Assembly (NCBI GenBank): GCA_028703495.1
Contig: JAQVMT010000019.1
Coordinates: forward strand, 1 to 38,948
From: Clostridia bacterium
GTDB lineage: Bacteria > Bacillota > Clostridia > Christensenellales > CAG-314
Length of the DNA: 38,948 nucleotides
Direction: 5' to 3'
Shown here piece by piece: positions 7,902-19,000 of the stretch (position 1 is the first letter of the stretch; each line of letters opens with the position of its first letter). The position numbers and the translations under genes are program-made. Under the pieces are notes generated by a model. It was not told where the DNA came from. It worked only from the letters and a program-made list of their open reading frames with translations, and ran no database searches.

Positions 7902-8984
7902 ATGAGAGTTTACAATTTTTCTGCCGGTCCTTCTATGTTGCCGGAAGACGTTTTGCTTCAAGTGCAAAAAGAGATGTTGGATTACGATAACAGCGGCATG
8001 AGCGTTACGGAGATGAGCCACCGCAGTAAGTATTTTACGGCGATTGTAACCGAAGCCGAACAGGGATTAAGAGATCTGATGAATATCGGCGACGATTATT
8101 ATGTATTATTCGTGCAAGGTGGAGCTTCAATGCAGTTTGAAGCCGTTCCTTTGAATTTACTGGGCAAAAATGCCAAGGCGGATTACATCGTATCGGGAAA
8201 TTTTGCCAATAAAGCTTATGAAGAAGCCAAAAAATACGGCGACATAAGATGCGTTGCTTCCAGCAAGGAAAGCAAATACACATATATCCCCAAACCTGCA
8301 AAGTCCGATTTTACAAAGGATGCCGCGTATCTGCACATCACGTCCAACAACACGATTTACGGTACGCGTTACGTTAAATTCCCTGAAACAGATCTGCCTA
8401 TCGTTGCGGATATGAGCTCGGAGATATTGAGCAGAGTCGTTGACGTTAACAAATTCTCCGTCATTTACGCAGGTGCGCAAAAGAATATCGCGCCCGCCGG
8501 TGTTACCATCGTAATTGCTAAAAAGAGCTTGGTTGACGTTGATTACACATTGCCCTACTGCCCGACTATGTTGAAGTGGTCTACGCAGGCGGAAAAAGGC
8601 AGCATGTACAATACACCTCCTTGCTTCTCGATTTACGTTGCTATGCTTGTTTTCCGTTATTTGAAGAAGCTGGGCGGCGTACCCGCAATGGAAGAGATCA
8701 ACGAATACAAAGCAAAGTTGCTGTACGATTGTTTGGACGAGTCTAAGTTCTTCCGCAGCAGTGTTGCCGTTGAGGATCGTTCCATAATGAACGTTACATT
8801 CGTTACTCCTTCAGCCGAGCTCGATGCGCAGTTTGTTGCCGAAGCTGCTAAGAACGGATTGGTTACGTTGAAGGGACACAAGAGTGTCGGCGGTATCAGA
8901 GCGAGCATTTACAATGCGATGCCTGTTGAGGGTATCAAGAAGTTGGTTGGATTTATGCAAAAGTTCGAATCCGAAAACAAATAG
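7902..8984 (+). CDS. serC: Phosphoserine aminotransferase
   Basis: A 360-residue PLP-dependent class V aminotransferase converting 3-phosphohydroxypyruvate and glutamate to phosphoserine. The N-terminus RVYNFSAGPSMLPEDVL is the SerC signature, and GMSVTEMSHRS is the next conserved block. The PLP lysine is in SVIYAGAQKNIAPAGV. The length fits the family (about 360). Although the frame is open from 7884, ATG 7902 is the better start: AAGGAG lies 6 nt upstream and the protein then begins MRVYNFSAGPS. It is followed after 11 nt by the 3-phosphoglycerate dehydrogenase gene, forming a serine-biosynthesis operon. No phosphoserine phosphatase gene is in the window. Confidence 0.97.
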   Translation: MRVYNFSAGPSMLPEDVLLQVQKEMLDYDNSGMSVTEMSHRSKYFTAIVTEAEQGLRDLMNIGDDYYVLFVQGGASMQFEAVPLNLLGKNAKADYIVSGNFANKAYEEAKKYGDIRCVASSKESKYTYIPKPAKSDFTKDAAYLHITSNNTIYGTRYVKFPETDLPIVADMSSEILSRVVDVNKFSVIYAGAQKNIAPAGVTIVIAKKSLVDVDYTLPYCPTMLKWSTQAEKGSMYNTPPCFSIYVAMLVFRYLKKLGGVPAMEEINEYKAKLLYDCLDESKFFRSSVAVEDRSIMNVTFVTPSAELDAQFVAEAAKNGLVTLKGHKSVGGIRASIYNAMPVEGIKKLVGFMQKFESENK

Positions 8985-8995
8985 ACGGAGGAATT

Positions 8996-10150
8996 ATGAG
9001 AAGTTTTTTGAGTCTTAACAATATCAGTCCCGTTGTAGACACGGTATTGAAGGATAAGTATACTATGAGTGCCGACGCTGCAAATCCCGTGGGAATAATG
9101 TTGCGCTCGTTCAAGATGCACGATTATGTGCTGCCCGAATCCGTTCTTTGCATAGGCAGAGCCGGAGCCGGTGTCAACAATATTCCGATCGAAAAATACG
9201 CTCAACAGGGCGTTGTCGTTTTTAATGCGCCCGGAGCAAACTCCAATGCGGTTAAAGAGCTGGTCTTGACGGCAATGTTGCTAAGCGGAAGGAAGATTAT
9301 CCCCGCAATTAACTGGGTAAACGGCTTAAAAGACGGTGAAAAGACTGTTTCAGAGCAGGTAGAAAAGGGAAAATCCGCTTTTATCGGCAACGAAATTATG
9401 GGCAAGACTCTTGCCGTTTATGGTTTGGGCGCAATCGGAATGAAGGTCGCGAATATGGCGATTCAGCTCGGAATGAAGGTAAAGGGTTATGATCCTTACT
9501 TAAGCGACGAATTGGCAAAGCATTTGGACGAGAATGTGGAAAGAGTATTTACTACCGATGATTTGATAAAGGACATCGATTTTATAACTCTCCATGTTCC
9601 GCTTACCGATGAAACCAAAGAGTTTATCAATGCAAAACGTCTTGAATCCATGAAAGACGGTCTGAATGTCATCAACTGTGCAAGAGGCGAATTGGTATCG
9701 AATAAGGACATCATCGAAGCTTGCAAGAGCGGTAAGGTCAACAGATACGTTACCGACTTCAGCACGAGCGAGCTTCTTAATCAAGAAAACGTGATTTGTC
9801 TTCCTCACTTGGGAGCAAGCACCCCAGAGGCGGAGGATAACTGCGCGGTTATGGCGGGCAATCAGATGATTGAGTTTATCGAGAACGGAAACATCATTAA
9901 CTCCGTAAATTATCCGAACGTTAAGCTTGAAAAGCAGGGCGCGTGCAGGTTGGTGGTTTTGTTTGCAGAGGGTGCGAAAGACTCTATTGAAAACAAGATC
10001 AAGTCCATGAAAAAGGTTATCGACTATAAGCTTGCCGCACGCAAAGGATTCGGAGCGGTTGTCGCAAATATATCCGATAAGCCTTGTTGCAACTGTCTCG
10101 ACGACCTTAAGGCTATCGATGGTTGCATAAAGGTTTATTTACCCGAATAA
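8996..10150 (+). CDS. serA: D-3-phosphoglycerate dehydrogenase, short clostridial form
   Basis: A 384-residue NAD-dependent 2-hydroxyacid dehydrogenase that starts serine synthesis by oxidising 3-phosphoglycerate. The NAD-binding loop is VYGLGAIGMKVAN. The catalytic arginine is in NCARGELV, the glutamate lies in the following region, and the histidine is in VICLPHLGAST. The C-terminus (about residues 315-384) looks like a degenerate ACT-type regulatory domain, shorter than in the E. coli enzyme. The start ATG 8996 has GGAGG 6 nt upstream. The close spacing to serC and the shared pathway give a high-confidence assignment. A broad-specificity 2-hydroxyacid dehydrogenase is the alternative. Confidence 0.92.
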   Translation: MRSFLSLNNISPVVDTVLKDKYTMSADAANPVGIMLRSFKMHDYVLPESVLCIGRAGAGVNNIPIEKYAQQGVVVFNAPGANSNAVKELVLTAMLLSGRKIIPAINWVNGLKDGEKTVSEQVEKGKSAFIGNEIMGKTLAVYGLGAIGMKVANMAIQLGMKVKGYDPYLSDELAKHLDENVERVFTTDDLIKDIDFITLHVPLTDETKEFINAKRLESMKDGLNVINCARGELVSNKDIIEACKSGKVNRYVTDFSTSELLNQENVICLPHLGASTPEAEDNCAVMAGNQMIEFIENGNIINSVNYPNVKLEKQGACRLVVLFAEGAKDSIENKIKSMKKVIDYKLAARKGFGAVVANISDKPCCNCLDDLKAIDGCIKVYLPE

Positions 10151-10187
10151 TCCGTATTCGGCAACGGTGTACGGCATCGGCGTGTTG

Positions 10188-10319
10188 ATGTTCGTATATT
10201 TGGTGATGATGCAGGCGGTGAAGCTCGTCGTTTGCGCATACCGAGGCTGGGAAATGATAGCCGTGACAGAACATTTGAACGCGAAACGTTCAATAATTCT
10301 GCCATATATGTGTAATTAG
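10188..10319 (+). pseudogene. Short membrane-type ORF or gene remnant after serA
   Basis: A frame open from 10131 to TAG 10317-10319 passes through the end of serA. From ATG 10188 it gives 43 residues; with the upstream codons (GTG 10167, GTG 10182) it includes a hydrophobic stretch, GIGVLMFVYLVMMQAVKLVV, followed by a polar tail. Composition is protein-like, but no Shine-Dalgarno precedes any start. It could be a small membrane protein or the leftover 3' end of a lost gene. I do not recognise a family. Confidence 0.3.
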
Positions 10320-10339
10320 AATTAACTATATAAAGACGT

Positions 10340-10376
10340 AAAACCGTTCTTTACCGCAAAGGTGAAGGACGGTTTT
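10340..10376 (+). terminator. Strong hairpin terminator after serC-serA
   Basis: A 16-bp stem (10340-10355 with 10361-10376, including a few G-U pairs) closes a GCAAA loop. The arms start AAAACCGT and end ACGGTTTT, so the stem carries its own A and T tracts and could work in both directions. It lies about 190 nt after the serA stop. Confidence 0.7.
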
Positions 10377-10745
10377 CATATTCATCGCATACGTTAGAAT
10401 AGACACACGCTTGTGGCAATATGGAAAGAGTGGCAGCCAATCGCGCCTTCTTGCGTATCGGGTAATTAAATATTTTTATCAACGTACAAGCAACATGACC
10501 GACTTGACCGGTTTCATCAAAAAAAGAAACAAGGAAATATTTATTACAGGTTACTACGAATGATTCTTTGTGGATACAGGTGTTATTTGTGGAAAAAAGA
10601 CGCAATTGTTATTTGGTTTTCATCAGCGGCTTTTCGGTTCTATATTTATTTGCCAAAATGCACAAATTTGATGTCTTACAGCATAAATTAATACCATAAT
10701 TAAGGTATCAATGCTGCTTTCATCAATGATTATTGAGGAGTAGAA

Positions 10746-10824
10746 CAACAGGTGAAAAATCAGATAAAATAATTTATAAAAGGACTGATAAACTGTTGCA
10801 TTTTATCTGCCGTAATAGTATAAT
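10746..10824 (+). promoter_or_regulatory. Promoter and overlapping dyad of the Ddl-like gene
   Basis: TTGCAT (10796-10801) and TATAAT (10819-10824) are spaced by 17 nt, about 50 nt before the start codon. An extended inverted repeat overlaps the -35: CAACAG 10746-10751 with CTGTTG 10793-10798, and ATCAG 10759-10763 with CTGAT 10785-10789. Its position suggests an operator, though no regulator gene is adjacent. Confidence 0.5.
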
Positions 10825-10873
10825 ACCACGACATCAATGAGAATGATCTCTATGTTAAAGGAAGGGTATATTT

Positions 10874-11899
10874 ATGGAAACTCTCGATTGCGACGTTCCG
10901 TTACCGAAACCCAAAATCGGAATAATCTACAATCTTAAAAAAGGTATTCATGGTGCTACGGTAGATGCCGAAGCAGAATACGACAGCATCGATACGGTAA
11001 ACGCCATTAAGAAGGTATTCGAAAAGCGCGGATACTCTGTAAGTCTGTATGAGGCGGACAAAAGCCTTGCAGACAAGCTGCTTCAAGCAGACATTGACAT
11101 CGCATTTAATATTGCGGAGGGAATCAACGGCAGAGGACGCGAAGCCCAAGTGCCTGCGATTCTGTCTATGTATTCTATACCGTATACAGGTTCGGATGAA
11201 ACGGCTCTGTCGGTGGCTCTCGATAAGCATCTGACCAAAAAGCTGTTCGGTGCGTACCGTATACGCTCTCCGAAAGGAGTTGTGATAACCGACGTTAAAA
11301 ACCTCAGTGCTAAAGGGCTTAACTTCCCTCTTATTCTCAAACCCAATGCCGAGGGCTCGAGTAAAGGCATTTCCGACAAATGTGTTGTTTACAATCAAAC
11401 AGAACTAAAATCCAAAATTGAGCATCTCGTACCGCTTTACGGAGATATTCTCGCCGAAGAATACATCGATGGACGGGAATTCACCGTAGGTATACTCGGA
11501 AACGGCAAGGATATTCGCGTTTTCAGACCGATGGAGATAATATTCGATGTCATGCCCGATGACAATCATAAAATCTACAGCTACTTTGTAAAACAAAACT
11601 ACCTGAAATATATTAAGTACACTTGCTTTTCGGATATCGGCGATGAAATACTTGCCGAGATGAGCGAGATTGCTGAAAAAGCCTATCGTGTTCTCGAATG
11701 CAAGGATTTTGCACGTGTGGATTTTCGAGTGGACAATCAAGGAAAAGTCTATTTCATCGAAATTAATCCGCTTCCGGGATTAGCACCCGATTATAGCGAT
11801 TATCCCATGCTGGCAGGTTTTAACGGTATGGAATACGATGATCTTGTTATGTCCGTCCTTTCCTGCGGTGCACGCCGTTATGGTATTACGATATTATAA
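10874..11899 (+). CDS. D-alanine--D-alanine ligase-like ATP-grasp protein
   Basis: A 341-residue ATP-grasp ligase. The C-terminal half has the Ddl-type nucleotide and magnesium motifs: LILKPNAEGSSKGI, ILAEEYIDGREFTVGIL, FARVDFRVDNQGKVYFIEIN and NPLPGLAPDYSDYP. The N-terminal half ends AILSMYSIPYTGSD, like Ddl. However, the usual HGxxGEDG substrate loop is replaced by FNIAEGINGRGREAQ, as in the secondary Ddl-like family rather than the essential cell-wall enzyme. The substrate may therefore be D-Ala or another amino acid or peptide. The start ATG 10874 has AAAGGAAGG upstream. The gene stands alone with its own promoter and a downstream terminator. I withhold the symbol ddl because of the altered loop. 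Confidence 0.8.
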   Translation: METLDCDVPLPKPKIGIIYNLKKGIHGATVDAEAEYDSIDTVNAIKKVFEKRGYSVSLYEADKSLADKLLQADIDIAFNIAEGINGRGREAQVPAILSMYSIPYTGSDETALSVALDKHLTKKLFGAYRIRSPKGVVITDVKNLSAKGLNFPLILKPNAEGSSKGISDKCVVYNQTELKSKIEHLVPLYGDILAEEYIDGREFTVGILGNGKDIRVFRPMEIIFDVMPDDNHKIYSYFVKQNYLKYIKYTCFSDIGDEILAEMSEIAEKAYRVLECKDFARVDFRVDNQGKVYFIEINPLPGLAPDYSDYPMLAGFNGMEYDDLVMSVLSCGARRYGITIL

Positions 11900-12037
11900 T
11901 CGTATTTTCCTCGGCGATCTTCCAATAAAGAGATTTGTTTTGTGCGTATATAACAAGCGGAAATAAATCCCTTCAAGCCGTTGCTCTATGCATATTACAA
12001 AAACGTCAACCGTACGAGAATCTTTTATACTTATAAA

Positions 12038-12075
12038 AAGCGACTTTTGATTTTTTCGAAAGTCGCTTGTTTTTT
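12038..12075 (+). terminator. Rho-independent terminator after the Ddl-like gene
   Basis: A perfect 10-bp stem (12038-12047 AAGCGACTTT with 12059-12068) is followed by GTTTTTT. It lies about 140 nt after the stop of the Ddl-like gene and also separates it from the convergent marR gene. The remaining bases of 11900-12204 show no other feature. Confidence 0.8.
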
Positions 12076-12204
12076 ATTGATTGTAAATTCCCATTTTCTA
12101 TTTCGGAATATTGTCGGCGAAGATATCCAAAAAACACCGATGCAATTGGCAAAAATGACGAAGATTATTTATTTGCGTGACAACATTAAGCGTTTTTGCG
12201 TCGG

Positions 12205-12768
12205 TCACCAAACTCCGCCAGTATCTTTGACCTCAAGGCGCTTTTTTTCAACCTTGGACATTATTTCAGTTACTGTCTTAAGTGCTTCGCAAAGCTCTTC
12301 TTGCTCTCCATCGGTCAAGCAAGAGTCTAAACGACTTTTAGTGATTCCTTCCATTTTATCGTTAAATCTTTGAGCAATATCAACAAGCATGGGAGTCATC
12401 ATTATGTATACGACCTTTTTATTGTCGGCGGAGGAAACGCGCTTAAGAAAGCCCTTATGGACAAGCTTGTTTATCGGATAGGTTAAACGCTGATTTGATA
12501 CATTAAGACTCCTTGCAATCTCTGTAGGCGTCAGTCCGCACCCCTTGCGTTTTAAAAGCGAGAATATTTGCGTTTCAAATTTTGTAAACTGTAGATAGTC
12601 GTTTGCATCTGCAGTAGTTACTTCCTTTGGAAATACATTCTTCCTAAGCAGCATCGTAGCATGATTAATGTACATACAGAGTGATGTGATACTGTTCACG
12701 TTTTCTTCCGATACGTATTCCGTTTCATCAAATTGTCTTGTCAGCACCATGTCGATAAATTCCTTCAT
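12205..12768 (-). CDS. MarR family transcriptional regulator
   Basis: A 187-residue winged-helix regulator. Helix-turn-helix and wing lie in the segment from LTPTEIARSLNVSNQRLTY to KGFLKRVSSADNKKVVYIM, with typical MarR helices on both sides for dimerisation. The N-terminal 60 residues are longer than in classic MarR. The start ATG 12768 has GAGGAGA upstream. It has a consensus promoter on the minus strand and is divergent from the large secreted protease gene, whose promoter lies 50 nt away; control of its own gene and of the protease is the obvious inference. The ligand is unknown. A second regulator of similar size lies on the other side of the protease-lipoprotein pair. Confidence 0.85.
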   Translation of the reverse strand: MKEFIDMVLTRQFDETEYVSEENVNSITSLCMYINHATMLLRKNVFPKEVTTADANDYLQFTKFETQIFSLLKRKGCGLTPTEIARSLNVSNQRLTYPINKLVHKGFLKRVSSADNKKVVYIMMTPMLVDIAQRFNDKMEGITKSRLDSCLTDGEQEELCEALKTVTEIMSKVEKKRLEVKDTGGVW

Positions 12769-12829
12769 TACACTTCTCCTCAGCCCCCGACCTTCGCATC
12801 GGTTGCACTCTTCATAAGTTTACATTCTA

Positions 12830-12858
12830 ATTATATACTATTTTATTTTGCGTGTCAA
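12830..12858 (-). promoter_or_regulatory. Consensus promoter of the marR-type gene
   Basis: On the minus strand TTGACA (12858-12853) and TATAAT (12835-12830) are separated by exactly 17 nt, a perfect sigma-A promoter. It fires away from the protease gene. Confidence 0.75.
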
Positions 12859-12907
12859 TCAATTAACAACATTTTTTCAATTTGTTTTGTTTTGCGCTGT
12901 TATTTGC

Positions 12908-12936
12908 TTGACACTAATTATGTAATTTGATATCAT
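12908..12936 (+). promoter_or_regulatory. Promoter of the large subtilase gene
   Basis: TTGACA at 12908-12913 and TATCAT at 12931-12936 have a 17-nt spacer. Transcription would start about 75 nt before the ATG. The -35 boxes of the two divergent promoters face each other across 50 nt, the likely operator space for the MarR protein. Confidence 0.65.
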
Positions 12937-13021
12937 TAATTTAATCATCTTGGATTATAAAAACATTTCGAATTTTTTTATAAAATTTATTTAAATAGTT
13001 TTTATAAAGGAGTACATAAAC

Positions 13022-16000
13022 ATGCGCAATAAGTGCTTTTTGTTGGTTCAACTCGTATCTGTTTTATTAGTGTTTATTCTGCTTTCGATGGCGACCGGTC
13101 GTGTTGACAGGGCGGATGCTTCGCCGAAGGATGCGATGTCGGACACTGCGTCTATATTTAGCGGAGAAGACATATTTGACCTTCAGAGTTTAGCGGAGCG
13201 GTATTTTAGCGGTCTCTCTTCGGTAGGCAACTCGATAGATCCGGATGAGAAGGTTTGGGCAATAGTGACTCTTTCCGACAAGTCTTTGGTTGATCTAATG
13301 GGGGAGACAACGAGCGTTGCGCTTGTGGAATATCTGCGTACCGCGGAAGGTATTTCTGCGGAGAAAAAAATAATTGCCAAGCAAAAGCTTTTCATGGAAA
13401 CGCTTTCCAGCAACGGGATTGAGGCTGAATACAAATACTCTTATACAACGCTTACAAACGGACTGGCGGTTAAGCTACGCTACGGAGATTTAGATAAGGT
13501 TAGGAAGCTTGGCGGAGTGTTGTCGGTAGGAATATCCGAAGAATACTCTCTTCCCGAAGATACGGATGAGAGCAACATTGCCGAGATAAAGGTATCTCTC
13601 AATGCCAACAACAGTCAATTTGACGGTAGCGGAATGGTTATTGCGGTGATAGACACCGGATTGGATTATAAGCACGAAGCGTTCTCAGTAATGCCTACGA
13701 GTGCCAAAATAACGAAAAACGACATAGAAGCGGTCATTGGCAAAACCGTTGCTCAAAACGGATATCAGCTTGAAATCAACGATGAGCTTATGGAAATAGG
13801 TTTTTCCGACTATCCGCTGACTGCCGATATGGTATACATAAACGAAAAGGTGCCGTTTGCATATGACTATGCGGATGCAGACACGGATGTAATGCCGACG
13901 CAGGCTGCCATTGATGCGCAATCGGGCAGTCACGGCACGCACGTTGCGGGAATTGCAGCGGGAAACAACGGCAAGGACTTCTTTGGCGTTGCGCCCAATG
14001 CGCAGCTGGCAATCCTTAAGACATTTGGAGACAGCGGTGGAGCTTCTTCGATTGATGTTCTTGCCGCGCTTCAGGATGCATTGATCCTCGGCGTAGATAG
14101 CATTAACATGAGTCTTGGGTTACCGTGTGGTTTTGCCTCTGACTATTATCCCGATGTTTATTACAATGCTTTACACGAAGCAGGCATTTCTGTATGTTGC
14201 TCTGCGGGTAATTCATCTCAAGCGTATTATGCGAGCCTTTCGGGTAACAAGCCCAAAGTATCGAATGTCGATTATGCAGTTTTGGGATCCTCTGCAAGTT
14301 ATCCGTCCACCTTTGCGGTTGCATCTATGAATACGGTAAGTAGAAAGTCCTACTACTTTATGTCGGGTAGCGATAAGATTACGTATACTCCTACTCCTAA
14401 TAGGGATTTTGTAGCTGAGCTATATGCCTTGACCGACTTAAGTGAGCTTGAATATAAGACTGCGGGTAAGGGAATGCCCGAGGACTTTGTCGGCGATTAT
14501 TCGGGGAAGATTGCACTTATTCAGCGCGGAGGACTCAACTTTGAGGATAAGGTTGCAAATGCAGCCGATGCGGGAGCCATTGCTTGTGTGATCTACGATA
14601 ACGTTGACGGTGATCCGGTAAATATGTCTATTCAAGAAACGCGTATTCCTGCGCTTTTTATAAGTAAAAAGAGCGGTGAACTACTGTTGGCTTCTTCCGA
14701 TATGCAGCTTACGTTTTCAAAAGACTTCGTTAGCGAACTTTCCTTGGAAATGTCGAATTTTTCCAGCTGGGGACCGGTGTGTGACCTTTCACTAAAGCCG
14801 GAAATAACCGCATTCGGCGGTGATATTTTGTCTTCTGTGCCGTATGGTGACAAATATGAACTTATGAGCGGCACGAGCATGTCGACGCCGGCTGTTGCGG
14901 GCTATGTTGCGGTCGTCAAGCAATACCTACGCACATTCTGCGATGTTGATGCGTATGAGTTAAACCTATTGGTCTATAAACTACTTATGAGTACCGCTAC
15001 TATTTCGTGCGAACCCGACGGAACTCCTTATTCTCCGAGAATTCAAGGGGCAGGGCTTGTCGATTTGGATGGTGCGCTGTCTACCACTGCGTATATCAAT
15101 GTTGTCGGACAAGATAAAACCAAGATAGAGTTGGGTGATGATAAAGAAAGAACGGGAATTTACGAGATGAAATACAGCATCGTTAATTTCGGCTCTGAAG
15201 TACTTCATTTTGATTTATCCTCCATAATTTTGTGTGAGGGCACAGACGACGGCATCTATTGTAGCCTTTCCGCGCATGAGCTTTCTCCCGAAACGGTTTA
15301 TTATGTGAACGGCGAAGCATCGGATGCGGGTGCGGTTACCGTAAACGGCGGTGAAACGGTGGAGATTAGAGTAATTGTGAAGCTTTCTGACAGTGATCGC
15401 GAATATCTTTCAATGTTCCCGTACGGAAATTATATAGATGGTTGGCTTGTTTCAAAAGGAGTTGAATGTGAAAGTCTTTCTGTTCCTTTCCTTGCGTTTT
15501 ACGGTGATTGGAACGAGGCTCCTATGCTGGACTCCTCTGTATACGACGATGAGGACGGCGTCTTATATGAGAGTATGTGGGTTGGATTAATGCCCGACGG
15601 TCAGACATTGGTGCAGATGGGTAAGTATCCGTTCTTATTACCGGAAGGATATGAAGAGCCAAAAGCAATTGCGGAGAAGGTAGCAATTGCGTCCTTCAGC
15701 GCAAGCTACGGAATTCAGAGTATATATACTCTCTTTCTCGGATTGCTTAGAAATGCGGAGCTTGTCGAGTATGAAATAAGGGACGTCGACACAGGAGAGG
15801 TTTTTCTGTCCTTGGGCGTGCTGAATTGTAGAAAAGCATCGTTCCGCGATAATTACGGACAGGTTGTTCCTCACTACTACGAATTAATCTGGGAAACCGA
15901 CCAAGCGGAAACGCGTATAGGGGCGGAAGTATTCGGATTGCCGGGTAACACTCATGCCGAAGCAGTTGTGACTGCGTACCGATTACTTGACGAAGAAGAA

Positions 16001-19000
16001 GGCGCGAGCAATAATAATACATTGACAACGCGAATGGATATCGATTTGCAAGCCCCGACCGTGCTAATAGACGGAACGAACTACCGATATGCGGACGGAC
16101 GGATGTATCTTGACTTAAACATATTTGATGAGAACTTCGCTATGTCGTATTATTTGGCAATTATATCAAATGGCATCGTATATGACGTGTTCGATATGTA
16201 TCCTATCTACAACGACGTGCGGAACTCAAGCACTTACGTATCCATAGATATTACCGATTATGTTGATTTACTGGTAAGTGGAGCTTACTTCGGTTTGATT
16301 ACATATGACTATGCATTGAATTCATCGTTGTTGTACATACAATTACCGCGATATCAGTTACTGAATGAGGCAAAGAACTTGCAGGTTAGGAATGCGGAGT
16401 TTGCCAAAACGGAGTACAAGTTGGGTTTAGGTAATACCTTTGACATAATTCCCGACATATATCCGTTGATTTGTGAGGAAGTTCATAATATTTCTTACTA
16501 CTATACATGCGAAGACGATTCCGTGTTTACCTCCGATAACGGAGTGCTAACCGCTAAAGCAATCGGGCGCGCAGAGGTCACATGCTATGTTATGTACACA
16601 TACGAAGGCAGGGTGCAGGTAATTGAAACCAATACCATTGCCGAAGTAATGCCTCGTCCCGACGGTGTGCGTTTTGAGAAGGATAACTATACAATGGTTC
16701 CTAATGTTGGCGCATATCTCGAGCCTGTTTGGATTAACGGTTGGGCAAGCCTTTCTCGTTCGGAGTTTACGTCATCGAATCCCGAGGTGGTTGAGGCTCA
16801 CGATGGAGGAATGCTTTCGCGTAAGATAGGAAGTGCGACAATCAGCGGTACATTCTACTTTATCAATGAGTTTGGAGAGGAAATCGGTTTATCCGCAACG
16901 ACAAAGGTAGAGGTTCATGACGGGATAGCTGTAAACGGAAACCCGATTATACCGACGGGCTTGGATGTTAACGTTACAATAAACGAGCTGTCGTTTAAAG
17001 CCGATAACAACCCTTATAATGCCGTTATTACCGACCCGGATTGTAAAGTCGGAGATAGTATTGTATTAGATATTAATGCTATTCCGTGGTTTGCAAACAA
17101 AACCGCTACGATAGAACAGGTCAGCGGATATGTCGGTGACTACGTTGTTAATGGTAATAAAATACTTATAAACCGAGTAGATAGCTGTGCATTTGTAATT
17201 CAATCCAACGTAGATGAAGACGTATATGTGTTTTTCATGATACAGATATCCGATCCCGATAACTATGTTGCTGATGAATATCGCAGTGGAAACAGACTAT
17301 CTGTTTCGAGCATATCTCTTTCAAAATTTGACGAGTTGGGCTTTACGCTTCCGCGGTATTCGCGCAGCTTGGCGGAAATAGTTGCGGATTCGCAGGCAAG
17401 CTTCGATCCTGAAGAAGCGGTGCGAATGTATAATCAACAGGGAATCAGTACCGTACCGGTCATTAATGAGACTTATCCGAATGACAACATTATCGGTGCG
17501 GAAGGTACGGGAACCATTCTTCTCGATGATACAGGTACGGTTGTGCTTAAGTGGATAAGGGCAGATGAAACTGTTGAGCATTTATATATACCGGAGGGAG
17601 TAACTACAATCGGCGAAAAGGCGTTTTATTATGCGAAGGGATTATTGAACGTTCATATGCCGAGCACTCTCAAGTATATCGAGAGCGGTGCTTTCATGAT
17701 TAACAGCTCAATAGAGCATATTTATGGAATACCGTCATGTATCGAGTATATTGGCGATTATGCTTTCTATGGCGCGCGTGTTTTGACGATTGAAATGCCT
17801 AAGGAAACGGACGGACCATTTGTAATCGGAGAATACGGTGTTTGGAATACATTATTAACCGAATTCCACCTTCCGATAGGAACGGTATCTTTGGGTGAGA
17901 GAGCTTTTTACATGAACTTCGAGATGATCGGCGATGTCTTTACTCTTCCCGATACGGTTAAGTACGTTGGCAGTCACTGCTTTACATATTGCAAATGGAA
18001 CTGTTACGCTTTGCCTTCACAAATAGAATACATCGGACAGGCTGCTTTCGCCCTTATGTATGATCACTTTAACATACCCGAGCTGGTTTTCCCCGAGTCA
18101 TGTACACACGTAGGACCGGCGGCTTTCGTCCGTGGCCATATCAATAAAATATACATTGGAAAGACTCTAAGGGATATTCCGTTTGGAAACTCCTTAATAA
18201 ATGAGTATGCCACTTTTGAGATTGACCCCGAGCATCCTGATTACGTGTATGTTGACGGAATGGTAATAAACAAAAGCACTCATACGCTTGTATATGTTCA
18301 GGAGGTTTTCAACGATGAAGTAATTATTCCGTATGGAATAACTCGAATCGATGATGGAGTTCTCTCGTGGAAGGCTAATGCAAATACGGTGCATGTTCCC
18401 GAAACGGTAGCGCGCATTGGAGCGGATGCACTTGTAAACTGTAAAAAGATATATTTTTACGGAAAAAAGGCTCCGACGTTGGAATTAGGGCTGTTTGGAT
18501 TGTCCTATACGAATTTCTATTGGAAGACGACTCTATATTACTTCGATGGAGAAGGCTATGACGATCCCGCATATAGCTGTGCAGACTTTATGATGGTTAA
18601 TATGAAGCTTGCTCCGCCTGTAAAATTGTCGATGCAAGAGCTGTATGGGGTAGAGTATTTCTGTGTAACGGATAACGGTGACGGTACAGTTGTGCTGGAT
18701 CTGACCGCAAGAATGTTTTCTCAAATATATACGCTTTATAGATCGGTAAACGGTTCAGAATTCGAAGTCGTTGCTTCCGACCTAAGAGGCAGTTATATTG
18801 ACAGCGTACACTACGGCGACACATACAGATATTACGCGGAGGCAAGGAACGGATCCCCTTATGCAACCACATATACCTATTCTGCTTCCGATATCGTGAC
18901 GGTAGTCCCCGTTTCTATTGCCGCCGATAGAGTCATAGAGATAATAGAAAAGCTTCAGATTACCTCGGTAGCCGACATAGGAAAACTTAGCGATGCTCAA

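Larger units (their letters stand above)
10151..10873. other. Intergenic region between serA and the Ddl-like gene
   Basis: From left to right it holds a small membrane-type ORF (to 10319), a strong hairpin terminator (10340-10376), about 350 nt of AT-rich sequence with no gene that I can support, and then the promoter and a long dyad for the Ddl-like gene (10746-10824). A small palindrome, ATACC with GGTAT, lies near 10690-10710. Confidence 0.5.

Noticed and set aside
11981..12373. 130-codon plus-strand ORF covering a terminator and the end of the first marR gene
   Set aside because: It runs through a strong terminator and antisense to marR, with low-complexity Ser-rich translation.
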